From NCBI RefSeq assembly GCF_001646655.1, contig NZ_LPZN01000003.1, forward strand, positions 186,001 through 250,000: a DNA stretch of 64,000 bases. Direction: 5' to 3'. The translations under genes were made by a program, and so were the position numbers. The notes beneath the pieces are model-generated. The model was given only the letters and a program-made list of their open reading frames with translations, was not told the DNA's origin and searched no databases. Every line of letters begins with the position of its first letter. Within the stretch, counting starts at the first letter, position 1. Source of the DNA: Rhodococcus gordoniae. Its GTDB lineage: Bacteria > Actinomycetota > Actinomycetes > Mycobacteriales > Mycobacteriaceae. Shown in pieces: positions 17,954 through 25,894 of the stretch.

Positions 17954-18973
17954 ATGGCCCACGAGACCCGGATGTGCGATGTGCACGACGCTCCGCTTCC
18001 CACGCCCCGCGGACCCATCTCCGCCGAGATCGTCGAACGTCTCGGCGGTCCGGTGGACGATGCCCCGTGGAATGTGACGACCGACGGCGCGGATGCCTAC
18101 GGCGAGGACGTCCAACTCGCCCTCGCCGTTCTCTACGAGCTCCACTACCGTGGTTTCGCGGGTGTCGATCCCGCGTGGGAATGGGCACCGGCACTCCTCG
18201 GGGTCCGGGCACGCCTCGAGCGCGTCTTCCTCGATCGGTTGCGTGCCGACGTACCGGCCTCGGACGATCCGCAGAGCGTCCTCGAGGATCTGTGCTGCGA
18301 ACCCGACGACTCGTGGGGTGTCTCCCACGAACTCGCCGCGAACGGCACGTGGGAGATGATGCGCGAGTTCTTCGTCCATCGCTCGATCTACCACCTCAAG
18401 GAGGCGGACCCGCACGCTCTCGCGATCCCCCGGTTGTCCGGTCGCGCGAAGGCCGCGCTGGTCGCCGTCGAGTTCGACGAGTACGGCGGCGGCCGTGCCG
18501 AGCGCATGCATTCGCGGCTGTTCGCCGACCTGTTGCTCGCTGCCGGCCTGAAGGACGACTATCTGGGATATCTCGACGTCGTCCCTGCCGTCACCCTCGC
18601 AACGGTGAACTTCATGTCGTTGTGCGGTCTGCACCGCGCGTACACACCGATGCTGGTCGGCATGTTCGCCGCCGCCGAGATCACCACCGCCCCGAGCGCC
18701 CGGCGCATGGTCGAGGCCCTCGAACGCCTGGATGCGGACGACGCCTGCATCCTGTTCTACTCCGAACACATCGAGGCCGACGCCGTCCACGAGCTCGTCC
18801 TGCGGCACGACGTGGTCGGTTACCTGCTCGAACAGGACCCGGCTCGGGCGCAGGACATCTCGTTCGGCGCGCAGGCCATCGAGTTCCTGGAGGGACGGCT
18901 CGGGAGCCATCTGCTGGGCAGCTGGGCCGCCGGCCGCAGTTCGCTCCTCACGTCGGCCGCGGCGCCGGCCTGA
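17954..18973 (+). CDS. Iron-containing redox enzyme family (haem-oxygenase-like fold)
   Basis: A 339-residue all-helical protein of the haem-oxygenase-like diiron class. Candidate metal ligands are in ELAANGTWEMMREFFVHRSIYHLKEADPH, VAVEFDEYGGGRAERMHSRLF and YSEHIEADAVHELVL, spaced as in the family. Actinobacterial members are often linked to CDGSH iron-sulphur proteins; one is encoded nearby at 21693-21959. The reaction is unknown. It is preceded by a GTTT-N16-GGGTAA promoter and followed by a strong bidirectional hairpin. Confidence 0.82.
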   Translation: MAHETRMCDVHDAPLPTPRGPISAEIVERLGGPVDDAPWNVTTDGADAYGEDVQLALAVLYELHYRGFAGVDPAWEWAPALLGVRARLERVFLDRLRADVPASDDPQSVLEDLCCEPDDSWGVSHELAANGTWEMMREFFVHRSIYHLKEADPHALAIPRLSGRAKAALVAVEFDEYGGGRAERMHSRLFADLLLAAGLKDDYLGYLDVVPAVTLATVNFMSLCGLHRAYTPMLVGMFAAAEITTAPSARRMVEALERLDADDACILFYSEHIEADAVHELVLRHDVVGYLLEQDPARAQDISFGAQAIEFLEGRLGSHLLGSWAAGRSSLLTSAAAPA

Positions 18974-18990
18974 TTGCCGGGTACGACGCA

Positions 18991-19033
18991 GCGAGGTGGA
19001 GCCTCGGGACGGTGCGTCCCGAGGCTCCACCTC
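18991..19033. terminator. Bidirectional terminator hairpin
   Basis: Perfect 19-bp stem (18991-19009 with 19015-19033; left arm begins CGAGGTGGAGCC), 5-base loop GGTGC, between two convergent genes. Confidence 0.85.
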
Positions 19034-19052
19034 GTTCGTGCCGGCATCCGGC

Positions 19053-19325
19053 TCAGTCGATGAGACCGGGTTCGTGTGTGGGGGTACCACCGGAGCCGCG
19101 GAGGCGGCGTCGACGGAGATTGACAGCGGACATCACGACACCGACGACGATGAGCACGGCCGCGGCGACGGCACCGACGAGCACCCATCCTTCGAAGCCG
19201 TCGCCCGCCGCGTAGAGGACGAGAGCGACGACGGCGATCCCCACGAGGATGCAGGCGTATCCGACCCAACCCGAAGCTCGGGACGCAGTGGTGGGAGCGT
19301 GAGCTCGATTCGATGGTTTCGTCAT
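19053..19325 (-). CDS. Small two-helix membrane protein with GFEGW motif
   Basis: A 90-residue protein with two predicted membrane helices (about 22-41 and 49-68) around GDGFEGWVLVGA, and a basic tail (NLRRRRLRG). It is a paralogue of the 73-residue protein at 15118-15339. The start ATG 19325 follows a GTTT-N16-CGGTAT promoter-like sequence. Function is unknown; membership in the nearby stress block suggests an envelope-stress role (inference). Confidence 0.65.
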   Translation of the reverse strand: MTKPSNRAHAPTTASRASGWVGYACILVGIAVVALVLYAAGDGFEGWVLVGAVAAAVLIVVGVVMSAVNLRRRRLRGSGGTPTHEPGLID

Positions 19326-19333
19326 GCTCGTGG

Positions 19334-19359
19334 ATACCGCATCCGGCCGTCCGTGAAAC
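19334..19359 (-). promoter_or_regulatory. SigF-like promoter, near-leaderless
   Basis: On the minus strand GTTT (19359-19356), 16-bp spacer, CGGTAT (19339-19334), ending 8 bp before the ATG at 19325. Confidence 0.5.
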
Positions 19360-19405
19360 CCAGGGGTGACAAGAACGGGAACGGATGATTCTGCGCCGGA
19401 GAGTG

Positions 19406-20506
19406 TTACGACGGAATCCGCCGGCCGATCGGTCCGCGCTCGACGAGTGCGGCAAGGCGTTCCCGCGCGCTGCGCGGGGAGAGGACAGGACTGTCCGTGC
19501 CCGTCGCGCTGCGCATTCCGCGTACCGTCTCGGCCCACACATCAGGACCGTCGTGTTTCGGCGACCACCCGAGTTCGTCCCGGGCCCTGGTGCAGTCGAG
19601 CAGGGGGCAGGAGTACGCGAGATCGATCCAGCCGCCCTGCACCGGTTGCAACCGGAGGCGCCAGGTCGCTTCGGCGAGCACCGACAGCCCCCATCGCGGC
19701 ACCGGAACCGTCGGGCAGTCGAACGGAGCGGCGAAATCCCGCGCTCCCACCGGAGTCGGCGCCGCCAGATTGAACGGACCGGGTACCCGACGTTCGAGGG
19801 CTGCGACCAGCGCATCGGCGACATCGTCGGAGTGCACGGCCGGAATGGTGAGACCGTGGTCGATCGGAATCACCGGCAGGTGGTTCGTGATGCCGGCGGG
19901 CACGAACTCGGGCAGCACGTAACGTTCGAGGCCCGAGCCGGAGACCAGTTGCCCGATGAATCCCGGTCGGAAACGCGTGAGGACGGGAACGTTCGTACCC
20001 GTCTCGTAGTCGTCGAGGAACTTCTCCGCCGCGACCTTGTCGACGCTGTACACGCAGGTGGGTACCCCGTCGCGACCCCACGACTCGTCCACTTCCCGGC
20101 CGTACGCACCGCCGGAGTAGACGGCGGCCGAGGACATGTGGACCACGTGCCGTACCCCCGCCTCGGCAGCGGCCGTCAGCACGGCGCGGGTGCCGTCCAC
20201 GGCGACCCGGCGGAGGTAGTCGCGACGATGCGAGGGCTGGAATCCCCACGCGAGGTGGACGACGGCGTCGGCGCCCGCGAAGATCGGCGCCAGCACCCGT
20301 GCGGCGTCGGGATCGGCGAGGTCGACGGCACACCACGTCGCTGCCGCATACGGATCGCGCGCCGGAGGAATCCGGCGCGCGATCGCGACGATATCGAGTT
20401 GTGCGGGATGAGCGGCCAGCCGGCGCAGAAGCGCCGTGCCGACGTTCCCGCTCGCTCCGGTGACGACGATGCGTCGTGGCAGGCCGGTCCGTGAGGTCGA
20501 GGCCAT
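19406..20506 (-). CDS. NAD-dependent epimerase/dehydratase (extended SDR)
   Basis: A 366-residue extended SDR. It has the GxxGxxG cofactor motif in VVTGASGNVGTALLRRLA (about 12-29), VVHLAWGFQP, the serine in HMSSAAVYSG and the YSVDK pair of catalytic Tyr and Lys. UDP-sugar epimerase relatives are common, but the C-terminal substrate part does not reveal the substrate. ATG 20506 is the start with best family fit; 40 bp separate it from the dps stop, so it may be co-transcribed with dps. Confidence 0.85.
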   Translation of the reverse strand: MASTSRTGLPRRIVVTGASGNVGTALLRRLAAHPAQLDIVAIARRIPPARDPYAAATWCAVDLADPDAARVLAPIFAGADAVVHLAWGFQPSHRRDYLRRVAVDGTRAVLTAAAEAGVRHVVHMSSAAVYSGGAYGREVDESWGRDGVPTCVYSVDKVAAEKFLDDYETGTNVPVLTRFRPGFIGQLVSGSGLERYVLPEFVPAGITNHLPVIPIDHGLTIPAVHSDDVADALVAALERRVPGPFNLAAPTPVGARDFAAPFDCPTVPVPRWGLSVLAEATWRLRLQPVQGGWIDLAYSCPLLDCTRARDELGWSPKHDGPDVWAETVRGMRSATGTDSPVLSPRSARERLAALVERGPIGRRIPS

Positions 20507-20546
20507 CGGGATCGTCGGTGCCGTCCGTGTCGTCCGTGTGTTCCGG

Positions 20547-21092
20547 TCAGCGGGCCGAGTCCGCTGCGTCCTTCTCCGTCTGCGCATCCGCGTTCGGAAG
20601 AGCACCGGAGGCGTTCTCCAGGTGTGCGCGGACGAACCACTGGAACTTCTCGAGCTGGCCGGTCTGGCCGATCAGGACGTCCTCGGTGATCGGATCGAGC
20701 TTGCCGACCTCGTCGATGGCCTTGCGGTTGTCGGTGATCAGTCCGTCGTAGACGAGATCGAGGGCGGCGAGGTGCGCCTGCGCGGTGTCGCGGCCGACCG
20801 AGTAGTCGTCCCACGTGCGGTTCTTCTCGATGGCACCGGGCGTGCCCTTGGGGGAACCACCGAGCGCGGCGATCCGCTCGGCGACTTCGTCCGCGTATCC
20901 ACGTACGAGCTCGACCTGCGGGTCGATCATCTCGTGGACGCCGATGAAGTTCGGGCCGACGACGTTCCAGTGGATGTGCTTCAGCGTGAGGTGCAGGTCG
21001 TTGTAGGCACTCAGGCGCTCCTGGAGAATCTGCGCGGTGCGCGAACCGTCGGCATCGCTCAGGCCGGGAACCGTGTAGCTCGACTTCGACAT
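20547..21092 (-). CDS. dps: Dps-family DNA-binding ferritin
   Basis: A 181-residue mini-ferritin that oxidises and stores iron with hydrogen peroxide and shields DNA. The ferroxidase-site segment HIHWNVVGPNFIGVHEMID with its His, His, Asp pattern is at about 39-57, and DDYSVGRDTAQAHL is also typical. The polar tail (about 160-181, NADAQTEKDAADSAR) is longer than in the shortest Dps proteins. A good GGAGGTAG ribosome site lies just before ATG 21092, and a GTTT-N17-GGGTAT promoter further upstream. Confidence 0.93.
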   Translation of the reverse strand: MSKSSYTVPGLSDADGSRTAQILQERLSAYNDLHLTLKHIHWNVVGPNFIGVHEMIDPQVELVRGYADEVAERIAALGGSPKGTPGAIEKNRTWDDYSVGRDTAQAHLAALDLVYDGLITDNRKAIDEVGKLDPITEDVLIGQTGQLEKFQWFVRAHLENASGALPNADAQTEKDAADSAR

Positions 21093-21129
21093 ATCTACCT
21101 CCAGAATGCTCGGGTGTGTCGGCAGACGG

Positions 21130-21156
21130 ATACCCGGGACACGGGGAGATCCAAAC
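21130..21156 (-). promoter_or_regulatory. SigF-like promoter of dps
   Basis: GTTT (21156-21153), 17-bp spacer, GGGTAT (21135-21130), about 38 bp before the dps start, leaving room for the GGAGGT ribosome site. Confidence 0.65.
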
Positions 21157-21225
21157 CTCCGGGCGTACTCGATGACCTTCGACCGGTGCGGAAGGACTTT
21201 CGTCCGAATTTCTCCTGTCACAAAC

Positions 21226-21251
21226 GTTTGGAAACGGACCAACCCGGTTAT
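21226..21251 (+). promoter_or_regulatory. SigF-like promoter (one mismatch)
   Basis: GTTT (21226-21229), 16-bp spacer, GGTTAT (21246-21251), upstream of the small membrane gene at 21309. Confidence 0.45.
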
Positions 21252-21308
21252 TCGATCGCCGGGCTCCGAGGCTTCCAGGTCTCGGACATGACATCTGAGG
21301 TGGCGACA

Positions 21309-21464
21309 ATGATCATTCTGGGTCTGATTCTGTTGGTGGTGGGGTTCTTCACGGGTATCTCCATCCTCACCACACTCGGAGTGATACTCCTGGTGATCGG
21401 CGTGATCCTTGCGATCCTGGGCGCGACGGGCCGGGCCATCGGCGGACGCGCACACTGGTACTGA
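21309..21464 (+). CDS. DUF6131-like small membrane protein
   Basis: A 51-residue protein that is almost entirely hydrophobic, with two tight helices (about 2-19 and 22-41) and an ATGRAIGGRAHWY tail. This pattern, with the ending GR-x-x-GGR, is that of DUF6131 proteins. ATG 21309 is preferred over ATG 21288 because GAGGTGG sits 6-7 bases upstream. It carries a GTTT-N16-GGTTAT promoter-like element. Function is unknown. Confidence 0.7.
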   Translation: MIILGLILLVVGFFTGISILTTLGVILLVIGVILAILGATGRAIGGRAHWY

Positions 21465-21518
21465 CCCCTTCGACAGTCCGTGCCGGGAGGAGACGTCCGG
21501 CACGAGACAGGACTCAGG

Positions 21519-21546
21519 ATCCCGGGTGCTTCCGAGCACCCGGGAT
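21519..21546. terminator. Hairpin after the DUF6131 gene
   Basis: Perfect 11-bp stem, ATCCCGGGTGC (21519-21529) and its complement (21536-21546), 6-base loop, in the convergent 3' gap. Confidence 0.7.
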
Positions 21547-21625
21547 TCGTCGTTTCCGGCCTGTTCACCGCCGGGGGTTCACCCGCAGGTCGCCTCGACC
21601 GGCCGACCGGCTCCCCGGACACGGC

Positions 21626-21660
21626 ATCCGGGCCGGCCCCGTACAGGGACCGGCCCGGAT
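21626..21660. terminator. Hairpin downstream of the CDGSH gene
   Basis: Perfect 11-bp stem, ATCCGGGCCGG (21626-21636) and its complement (21650-21660), 13-base loop. Confidence 0.65.
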
Positions 21661-21692
21661 TCGCGGTGGCGTCTCGGTTTCGCGGTGTCGTC

Positions 21693-21959
21693 TCAGTGAT
21701 GTTCGGTATCGGTGCGCGCAGCTGCCGTCTTCGGTTTCCGGAGGGCGCGATGACTGGTGTCGCACAGGGGGTACAGGGCGCTGCGGTGACAGCGGCATAC
21801 GGCCACCACGAAGCGGTCCGACACCGTCTCGGCGCCGTCGTCGGCGACGATCCGGACCGGACCCTCCACGAGGGTCGGACCACCCCTCACCTGCCGCACC
21901 ACCCGTGCTTCACATTCACCGTCCGCAGTGAGCTGTGTGATCTTCGGTGTACCACTCAC
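21693..21959 (-). CDS. CDGSH-type iron-sulphur protein
   Basis: An 88-residue protein with a single CDGSH motif, CRCHRSALYPLCDTSH (C-x-C-x2-S-x3-P-x-C-D-x2-H), which holds a redox-active 2Fe-2S cluster by three Cys and one His. GTG 21959 is chosen: it lies 4 bp after the stop of the HemK2 gene, so the two are co-transcribed. The iron-containing redox enzyme 3 kb away is a typical family companion. Partner and reaction are unknown. Confidence 0.85.
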   Translation of the reverse strand: MSGTPKITQLTADGECEARVVRQVRGGPTLVEGPVRIVADDGAETVSDRFVVAVCRCHRSALYPLCDTSHRALRKPKTAAARTDTEHH

Positions 21960-21963
21960 GTTC

Positions 21964-22650
21964 TCAACCCCTCGTGCGGGGACGGTCGGCACGCACGACC
22001 ACCACTTCTTCGGTCAGAGCCCCGGGTTCCGCCAGTTGTGTCGAATACAGATATCCCGCGCGGTTGCGCAGAACCGGCCCGAAGGGGATCCGGTTGCGGG
22101 CCACGACGGACGCCTCGAGATCCGCATCCCGCAGACGGGACAGCGTCGCATCCACACCGGTGAACTCCGAGTGCACGATCAACGCGAATCCGCCGGGAGC
22201 GAGCAGCGAGGGGAGACTGTCGCACAACGGATCGAGAACGCAGCGTCCGTCGGCGCCGGCATCCCAGCGGGCGTCACGGTTCTGTCCCTCACAGGGAACG
22301 TACGGCGGGTTCGACAGCACGACATCGAACGGACCGTGGAGCAACGCGTCGTCCAGGCTTCCCTGCCGGGCACGGATCGGCAGCCGGCGCGACCACGCGT
22401 TGAGGCGTGCGCTGAGCACCGCGCGTGGGTCGATATCGAAGGCCGTCACCGAGGAAGCGCCGAGCATGGCAGCATTCACCGCCAGAAATCCTGTCCCGGT
22501 ACAGAAATCGAGTACGTTCGCACCTTCGGCACCGCCTGCGTCCGCAAGCGCGCCGGCCAGCAGATACGAATCCTCCTGAGGGCGGTACACCCCTGGAAGA
22601 CGCCATACCCGCGGCGAATCCGATCCGTCCAGCGCCAGGGAAGCTGTCAC
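21964..22650 (-). CDS. HemK2/MTQ2-type protein methyltransferase
   Basis: A 228-residue methyltransferase. SAM motif I is VLDFCTGTGFLAVNAA (about 46-61), followed by TAFDIDPRAV, and the catalytic NPPY tetrapeptide (VVLSNPPYVPCEG, about 110) marks N5-glutamine or related N-methylation. PrmC/HemK homologues modify release factors; this short HemK2/MTQ2 form, linked to CDGSH, probably has another target. It is first gene of a two-gene unit under a perfect GTTT-N16-GGGTAT promoter. Confidence 0.85.
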   Translation of the reverse strand: MTASLALDGSDSPRVWRLPGVYRPQEDSYLLAGALADAGGAEGANVLDFCTGTGFLAVNAAMLGASSVTAFDIDPRAVLSARLNAWSRRLPIRARQGSLDDALLHGPFDVVLSNPPYVPCEGQNRDARWDAGADGRCVLDPLCDSLPSLLAPGGFALIVHSEFTGVDATLSRLRDADLEASVVARNRIPFGPVLRNRAGYLYSTQLAEPGALTEEVVVVRADRPRTRG

Positions 22651-22732
22651 GTCACACCACCTCGGTATCTCGAGCTCGACGGCATCTCCACCACACCGGG
22701 CCGAAAACCCGGATCCGTCCGTTCGCGGGCGG

Positions 22733-22758
22733 ATACCCGTGTGACTTCCGTGTGAAAC
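22733..22758 (-). promoter_or_regulatory. SigF-like promoter of the HemK2-CDGSH unit
   Basis: GTTT (22758-22755), 16-bp spacer, GGGTAT (22738-22733), about 80 bp before the ATG at 22650. It matches the mycobacterial SigF consensus exactly. Confidence 0.7.
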
Positions 22759-22788
22759 ACGCCACCGACGCGCGAGTGGTGTCCGGTG

Positions 22789-24381
22789 TCACGAGAACAG
22801 CATCCGGCGAGCAGCATTTCGGACACGACGCGTCACCGGAGCAGTGCGTTTCCCGTCCGCGAGCGCGGCATGCGCGGCGTTCCAGCCACCCATCCCGTGG
22901 ACTCCGCCGCCGGGATGCGCGGCCGCACCGGCGAGATACACACCGTCGACCGGAGTTCGCGGTCCGCCGAATCCGGGAGTGGGCCGAAGGAACAACTGCT
23001 GGTAGACCTGCGCGGTTCCACCGTTGACGGCACCGCCGACGAGATTCGCGTCGGCTGCTTCGAGGTCCCCGGGCCGCTGGACGTGTCGCCCGACCACACG
23101 TGCTCCGAATCCCGGTGCGTAGGCCTCGAGTTGCGCGTCGACACGCTCGGCGAGGCGGTCGGCTGACGCGTCGTCCGTGACGCCGCGCGGCAGATGTGTG
23201 TAGGCCCAGCAGCTTTCGGTGCCCTCCGGCGACCGCGTGGCATCGGTCGTGGTCATCTGCCCGAACAACAGGAAAGGCGATTCGGGGACAACGCCGGTGG
23301 ACAGATCGGCCGACCACCTGATCATCGCGTTCGTGTCGGCGCCGACGTGCACGGTGCCGGCTCCGCTCAGCGAGGGCGAACGCCACGGCACACGGCCGTC
23401 GAGGGCATAGTTCACCTTCACCACCGGGGTGTCCCATTCGAACTTCCGGAGGTCGTCGAGCACGCGCGAACCGACGGCGGCGGCCGGGAGGAGACGCGTG
23501 TACAGGGCCGGAGCCGAGACGTCGGCAAGGACGGCACGTCGCACCTTCACCCGGTCGCCGCCCGCGGTGCGCACGGCGGACACCTTCCCGCCCTGCACCT
23601 CGATGCCCACCACAGGCGAAGTGCACCGCACCTCCGCACCTGCCGAGGTGCCGCGCCGGACCAATGCGTCGGTGAGCGCCCCCGCGCCACCGACCGGCGC
23701 GGGGAAGCCGACGTCCTGCGCGAGCATCGTGAGCATGTACCCCATGACGCCGCTTCCGGGCGCTTCGGGCGGGGTGTCGGCGTGCATCGCATTGCCCAGG
23801 AGCAACAGCCGCGCCGCCGAGCCACCGAACAGTTCGGCGGACATCCGGGTGACGGGCAACGCGAGCATGCGTGCGTAGCGCAGCAGGTCCCCCGTCTTCA
23901 TGGTCCGCATCAGGTCGACGGAGCCCCGGACGGGTGGAAAAGGCCCGAGGAGCAGTTCGAGCAGTGGGCCGCGCACCTGCTTCCACTGTTCGAACAGGGC
24001 CAGCCACGCCGCACCGTCACCGACGCAGCGACGTTCGAGGTCCGCTGCCGTGTCCGCCGGATCCGGCGAGACGACGATCGCGTCCTCGTCGTGAGGGCCG
24101 AGCGGATGACCGAATGCCTTGGGCGATCGCGCCCACCGGAGGCCGTGCGACTCCAGATCGAGGGCCCGGAAGGCAGGTGAGGTCACACCGAGGGGATAGA
24201 ACGCACTGAACAGATCGGCGCGGAATCCGGGATGGAGCTCGGCGCTGCGCACCGCTCCGCCGGGTTCGGGTTGCTCTTCGAGCACGAGGACGTCCCATCC
24301 CGCATCGGCGAGCACAGCGGCGGCCGTCAGGCCGTTCTGCCCGGCACCGATGACGACCGCATCCACCGTCGTGTCGCTCAT
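22789..24381 (-). CDS. FAD-dependent oxidoreductase, phytoene-desaturase-like
   Basis: A 530-residue flavoprotein of the COG1233 type. The FAD-binding Rossmann motif is VVIGAGQNGLTAAAVLADAG (about 9-28), followed by PGGAVRSAE, and the C-terminal FAD motif is GVYLAGAAAHPGGGVHGMGG. The substrate is unknown: relatives act on carotenoids or other lipids, and no carotenoid gene is nearby. ATG 24381 overlaps the upstream SRPBCC stop by ATGA, suggesting a lipid-binding partner. Confidence 0.85.
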   Translation of the reverse strand: MSDTTVDAVVIGAGQNGLTAAAVLADAGWDVLVLEEQPEPGGAVRSAELHPGFRADLFSAFYPLGVTSPAFRALDLESHGLRWARSPKAFGHPLGPHDEDAIVVSPDPADTAADLERRCVGDGAAWLALFEQWKQVRGPLLELLLGPFPPVRGSVDLMRTMKTGDLLRYARMLALPVTRMSAELFGGSAARLLLLGNAMHADTPPEAPGSGVMGYMLTMLAQDVGFPAPVGGAGALTDALVRRGTSAGAEVRCTSPVVGIEVQGGKVSAVRTAGGDRVKVRRAVLADVSAPALYTRLLPAAAVGSRVLDDLRKFEWDTPVVKVNYALDGRVPWRSPSLSGAGTVHVGADTNAMIRWSADLSTGVVPESPFLLFGQMTTTDATRSPEGTESCWAYTHLPRGVTDDASADRLAERVDAQLEAYAPGFGARVVGRHVQRPGDLEAADANLVGGAVNGGTAQVYQQLFLRPTPGFGGPRTPVDGVYLAGAAAHPGGGVHGMGGWNAAHAALADGKRTAPVTRRVRNAARRMLFS

Positions 24382-24821
24382 TCGGTGGCGCCTTCGGCGA
24401 GCAGCACCAGTCGCCGCAGGCATTCCTGGTTCCGTGGCAACACCAGTTCCTCCTGCACACGATCGGGGACGTGTGCGTACGGTCCTTCGACGACGTGTTC
24501 GGCCATCGAGATGCGGGTGCCGCCGTCCCGAGTGGGTTCGAGGGAGATCGCGATCTCGGCCTTACCGAACAGCCAGGCGCGTGCCCGCAGCACGAGTTCC
24601 CGCTCGGGCACCATCGCGCAGACCTCGGTGTAGTCGTCGAGCAGGAACGGCCACAGGCCCACCGAATGGTGGATCCGGGTTTCCGGTCGGGGCCAGGCAG
24701 GGTCGACTGCTCGGATGCGGGACGCACCCACCACCCATCCCGCGTACCGCCAGCCGTCCGCGAGGATCTCCCAGACCTTCGACGGTGTCACCGGTGCCTC
24801 GATCGTCGCGATCCTGGCCAT
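24378..24821 (-). CDS. SRPBCC family protein
   Basis: A 147-residue protein with the [11 protein letters not shown] fold pattern: MARIATIEAPVTPSKVWEILADGWRYAGW, then alternating strands and a C-terminal helix. These proteins bind hydrophobic ligands. It is translationally coupled (ATGA) to the FAD oxidoreductase, so it may deliver or receive its substrate (inference). It is transcribed from a GTGT-N16-GGGTAT element divergent from the PfkB promoter. Confidence 0.8.
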   Translation of the reverse strand: MARIATIEAPVTPSKVWEILADGWRYAGWVVGASRIRAVDPAWPRPETRIHHSVGLWPFLLDDYTEVCAMVPERELVLRARAWLFGKAEIAISLEPTRDGGTRISMAEHVVEGPYAHVPDRVQEELVLPRNQECLRRLVLLAEGATE

Positions 24822-24867
24822 GCCCGCTCCTCATGTTTCTGGACGACAAATCGCTTGCGGCAGACGC

Positions 24868-24893
24868 ATACCCCGCTACCGCAGGTGTCACAC
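24868..24893 (-). promoter_or_regulatory. SigF-like promoter of the SRPBCC-FAD unit
   Basis: GTGT (24893-24890), 16-bp spacer, GGGTAT (24873-24868). Its -35 lies 8 bp from that of the divergent promoter at 24902. Confidence 0.5.
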
Positions 24894-24901
24894 GAGATCG
24901 G

Positions 24902-24927
24902 GTGTCATCGCTGCTCGGAGGGGGTAT
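24902..24927 (+). promoter_or_regulatory. SigF-like promoter of the PfkB-SurE unit, near-leaderless
   Basis: GTGT (24902-24905), 16-bp spacer, GGGTAT (24922-24927), ending 10 bp before the ATG at 24938. Confidence 0.5.
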
Positions 24928-24937
24928 ACGGACCGGC

Positions 24938-25894
24938 ATGGAACCCGAGAACACGTCCGTGAACCCGTACGCCTTCGTCTTCGCCCCCTCTCCCCTGCTC
25001 ACGGTCACGCTCGAGAAGGCGCCGGACGGAAGCACCGAACTGCACGTCCACCCGGGCGGCCAGGGCTTCTGGATCGGGCGCATGGCCGCGACTCTGGGAA
25101 TGGACGTGCATCTGTGCGGGCCCTTCGGTGGTGAATCGGGGTCGATCCTCGTGGACATGATCAACCGGGAGGGGCTGACGGTGCATCCGGTGCAGACCGC
25201 ATCGGCCAACGGTTCCTACATCCACGACCGTCGGGAAGGCGAACGCAAGGAGATCGTGGAGATCGCCCCGCCGGCGCTCACCCGGCACGAGACCGACGAC
25301 CTGTTCAGCGCGTCTCTGGCATCGGCAATGTGTGCGAAGGTCGCGATGCTGGGTGGGCCGCACTGCGACGAAGCCGTGCCCACGGAGGTGTACGAACGGC
25401 TGTGTGCCGACCTGGGAGCGCTGGGCATACCGGTCGTGGCCGACCTGTCCGGCCCCACCCTCGGTGCTGCCCTCGAAGGCGGGGTGACCGTGCTGAAGGT
25501 GAGCCACGAGGATCTCATCGAGGACGGTCGTGCCGAGTCCGACGACCTCGACGATCTCATCGAGGCCATGCACCGTCTCCACGACGACGGTGCCGCCTCG
25601 GTGGTGGTCTCCCGGGCCGGCGACCCGGCGATCGCATTCGACGACGGGAACCTCTGGGAGGTGGAGGCCCCCTCGGTGCAGACGGTGGATCATCACGGCG
25701 CCGGCGATTCGATGACCGCAGGTATCGCGTCGGCCTATGCCGCGGGCGCGACGTTCGAGGACGCGTTGCGTCTCGGCGCCGCTGCGGGCGCGGTCAACGT
25801 CACGCGTCGCGGTCTGGCCACGGGGCATCGTTCCGCGGTCGAGAAGATGGCCGAGAAAGTACAGGTCCGGAAGTTGAAGGGGAAGCGTTCATGA
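24938..25894 (+). CDS. PfkB-family sugar kinase (1-phosphofructokinase-like)
   Basis: A 318-residue PfkB kinase. The sugar-binding N-terminal signature is HPGGQGFWIGRMAATLG (about 41-57; most relatives have GGKG or GGNG, here GGQG) and the catalytic DHHGAGDSMTAGIASAYAAG with the base aspartate is at about 252-271. Similarity is closest to the FruK/LacC branch, but the phosphoryl acceptor is not known. It overlaps surE by ATGA, an unusual pairing of a kinase and a nucleotidase. Confidence 0.85.
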   Translation: MEPENTSVNPYAFVFAPSPLLTVTLEKAPDGSTELHVHPGGQGFWIGRMAATLGMDVHLCGPFGGESGSILVDMINREGLTVHPVQTASANGSYIHDRREGERKEIVEIAPPALTRHETDDLFSASLASAMCAKVAMLGGPHCDEAVPTEVYERLCADLGALGIPVVADLSGPTLGAALEGGVTVLKVSHEDLIEDGRAESDDLDDLIEAMHRLHDDGAASVVVSRAGDPAIAFDDGNLWEVEAPSVQTVDHHGAGDSMTAGIASAYAAGATFEDALRLGAAAGAVNVTRRGLATGHRSAVEKMAEKVQVRKLKGKRS

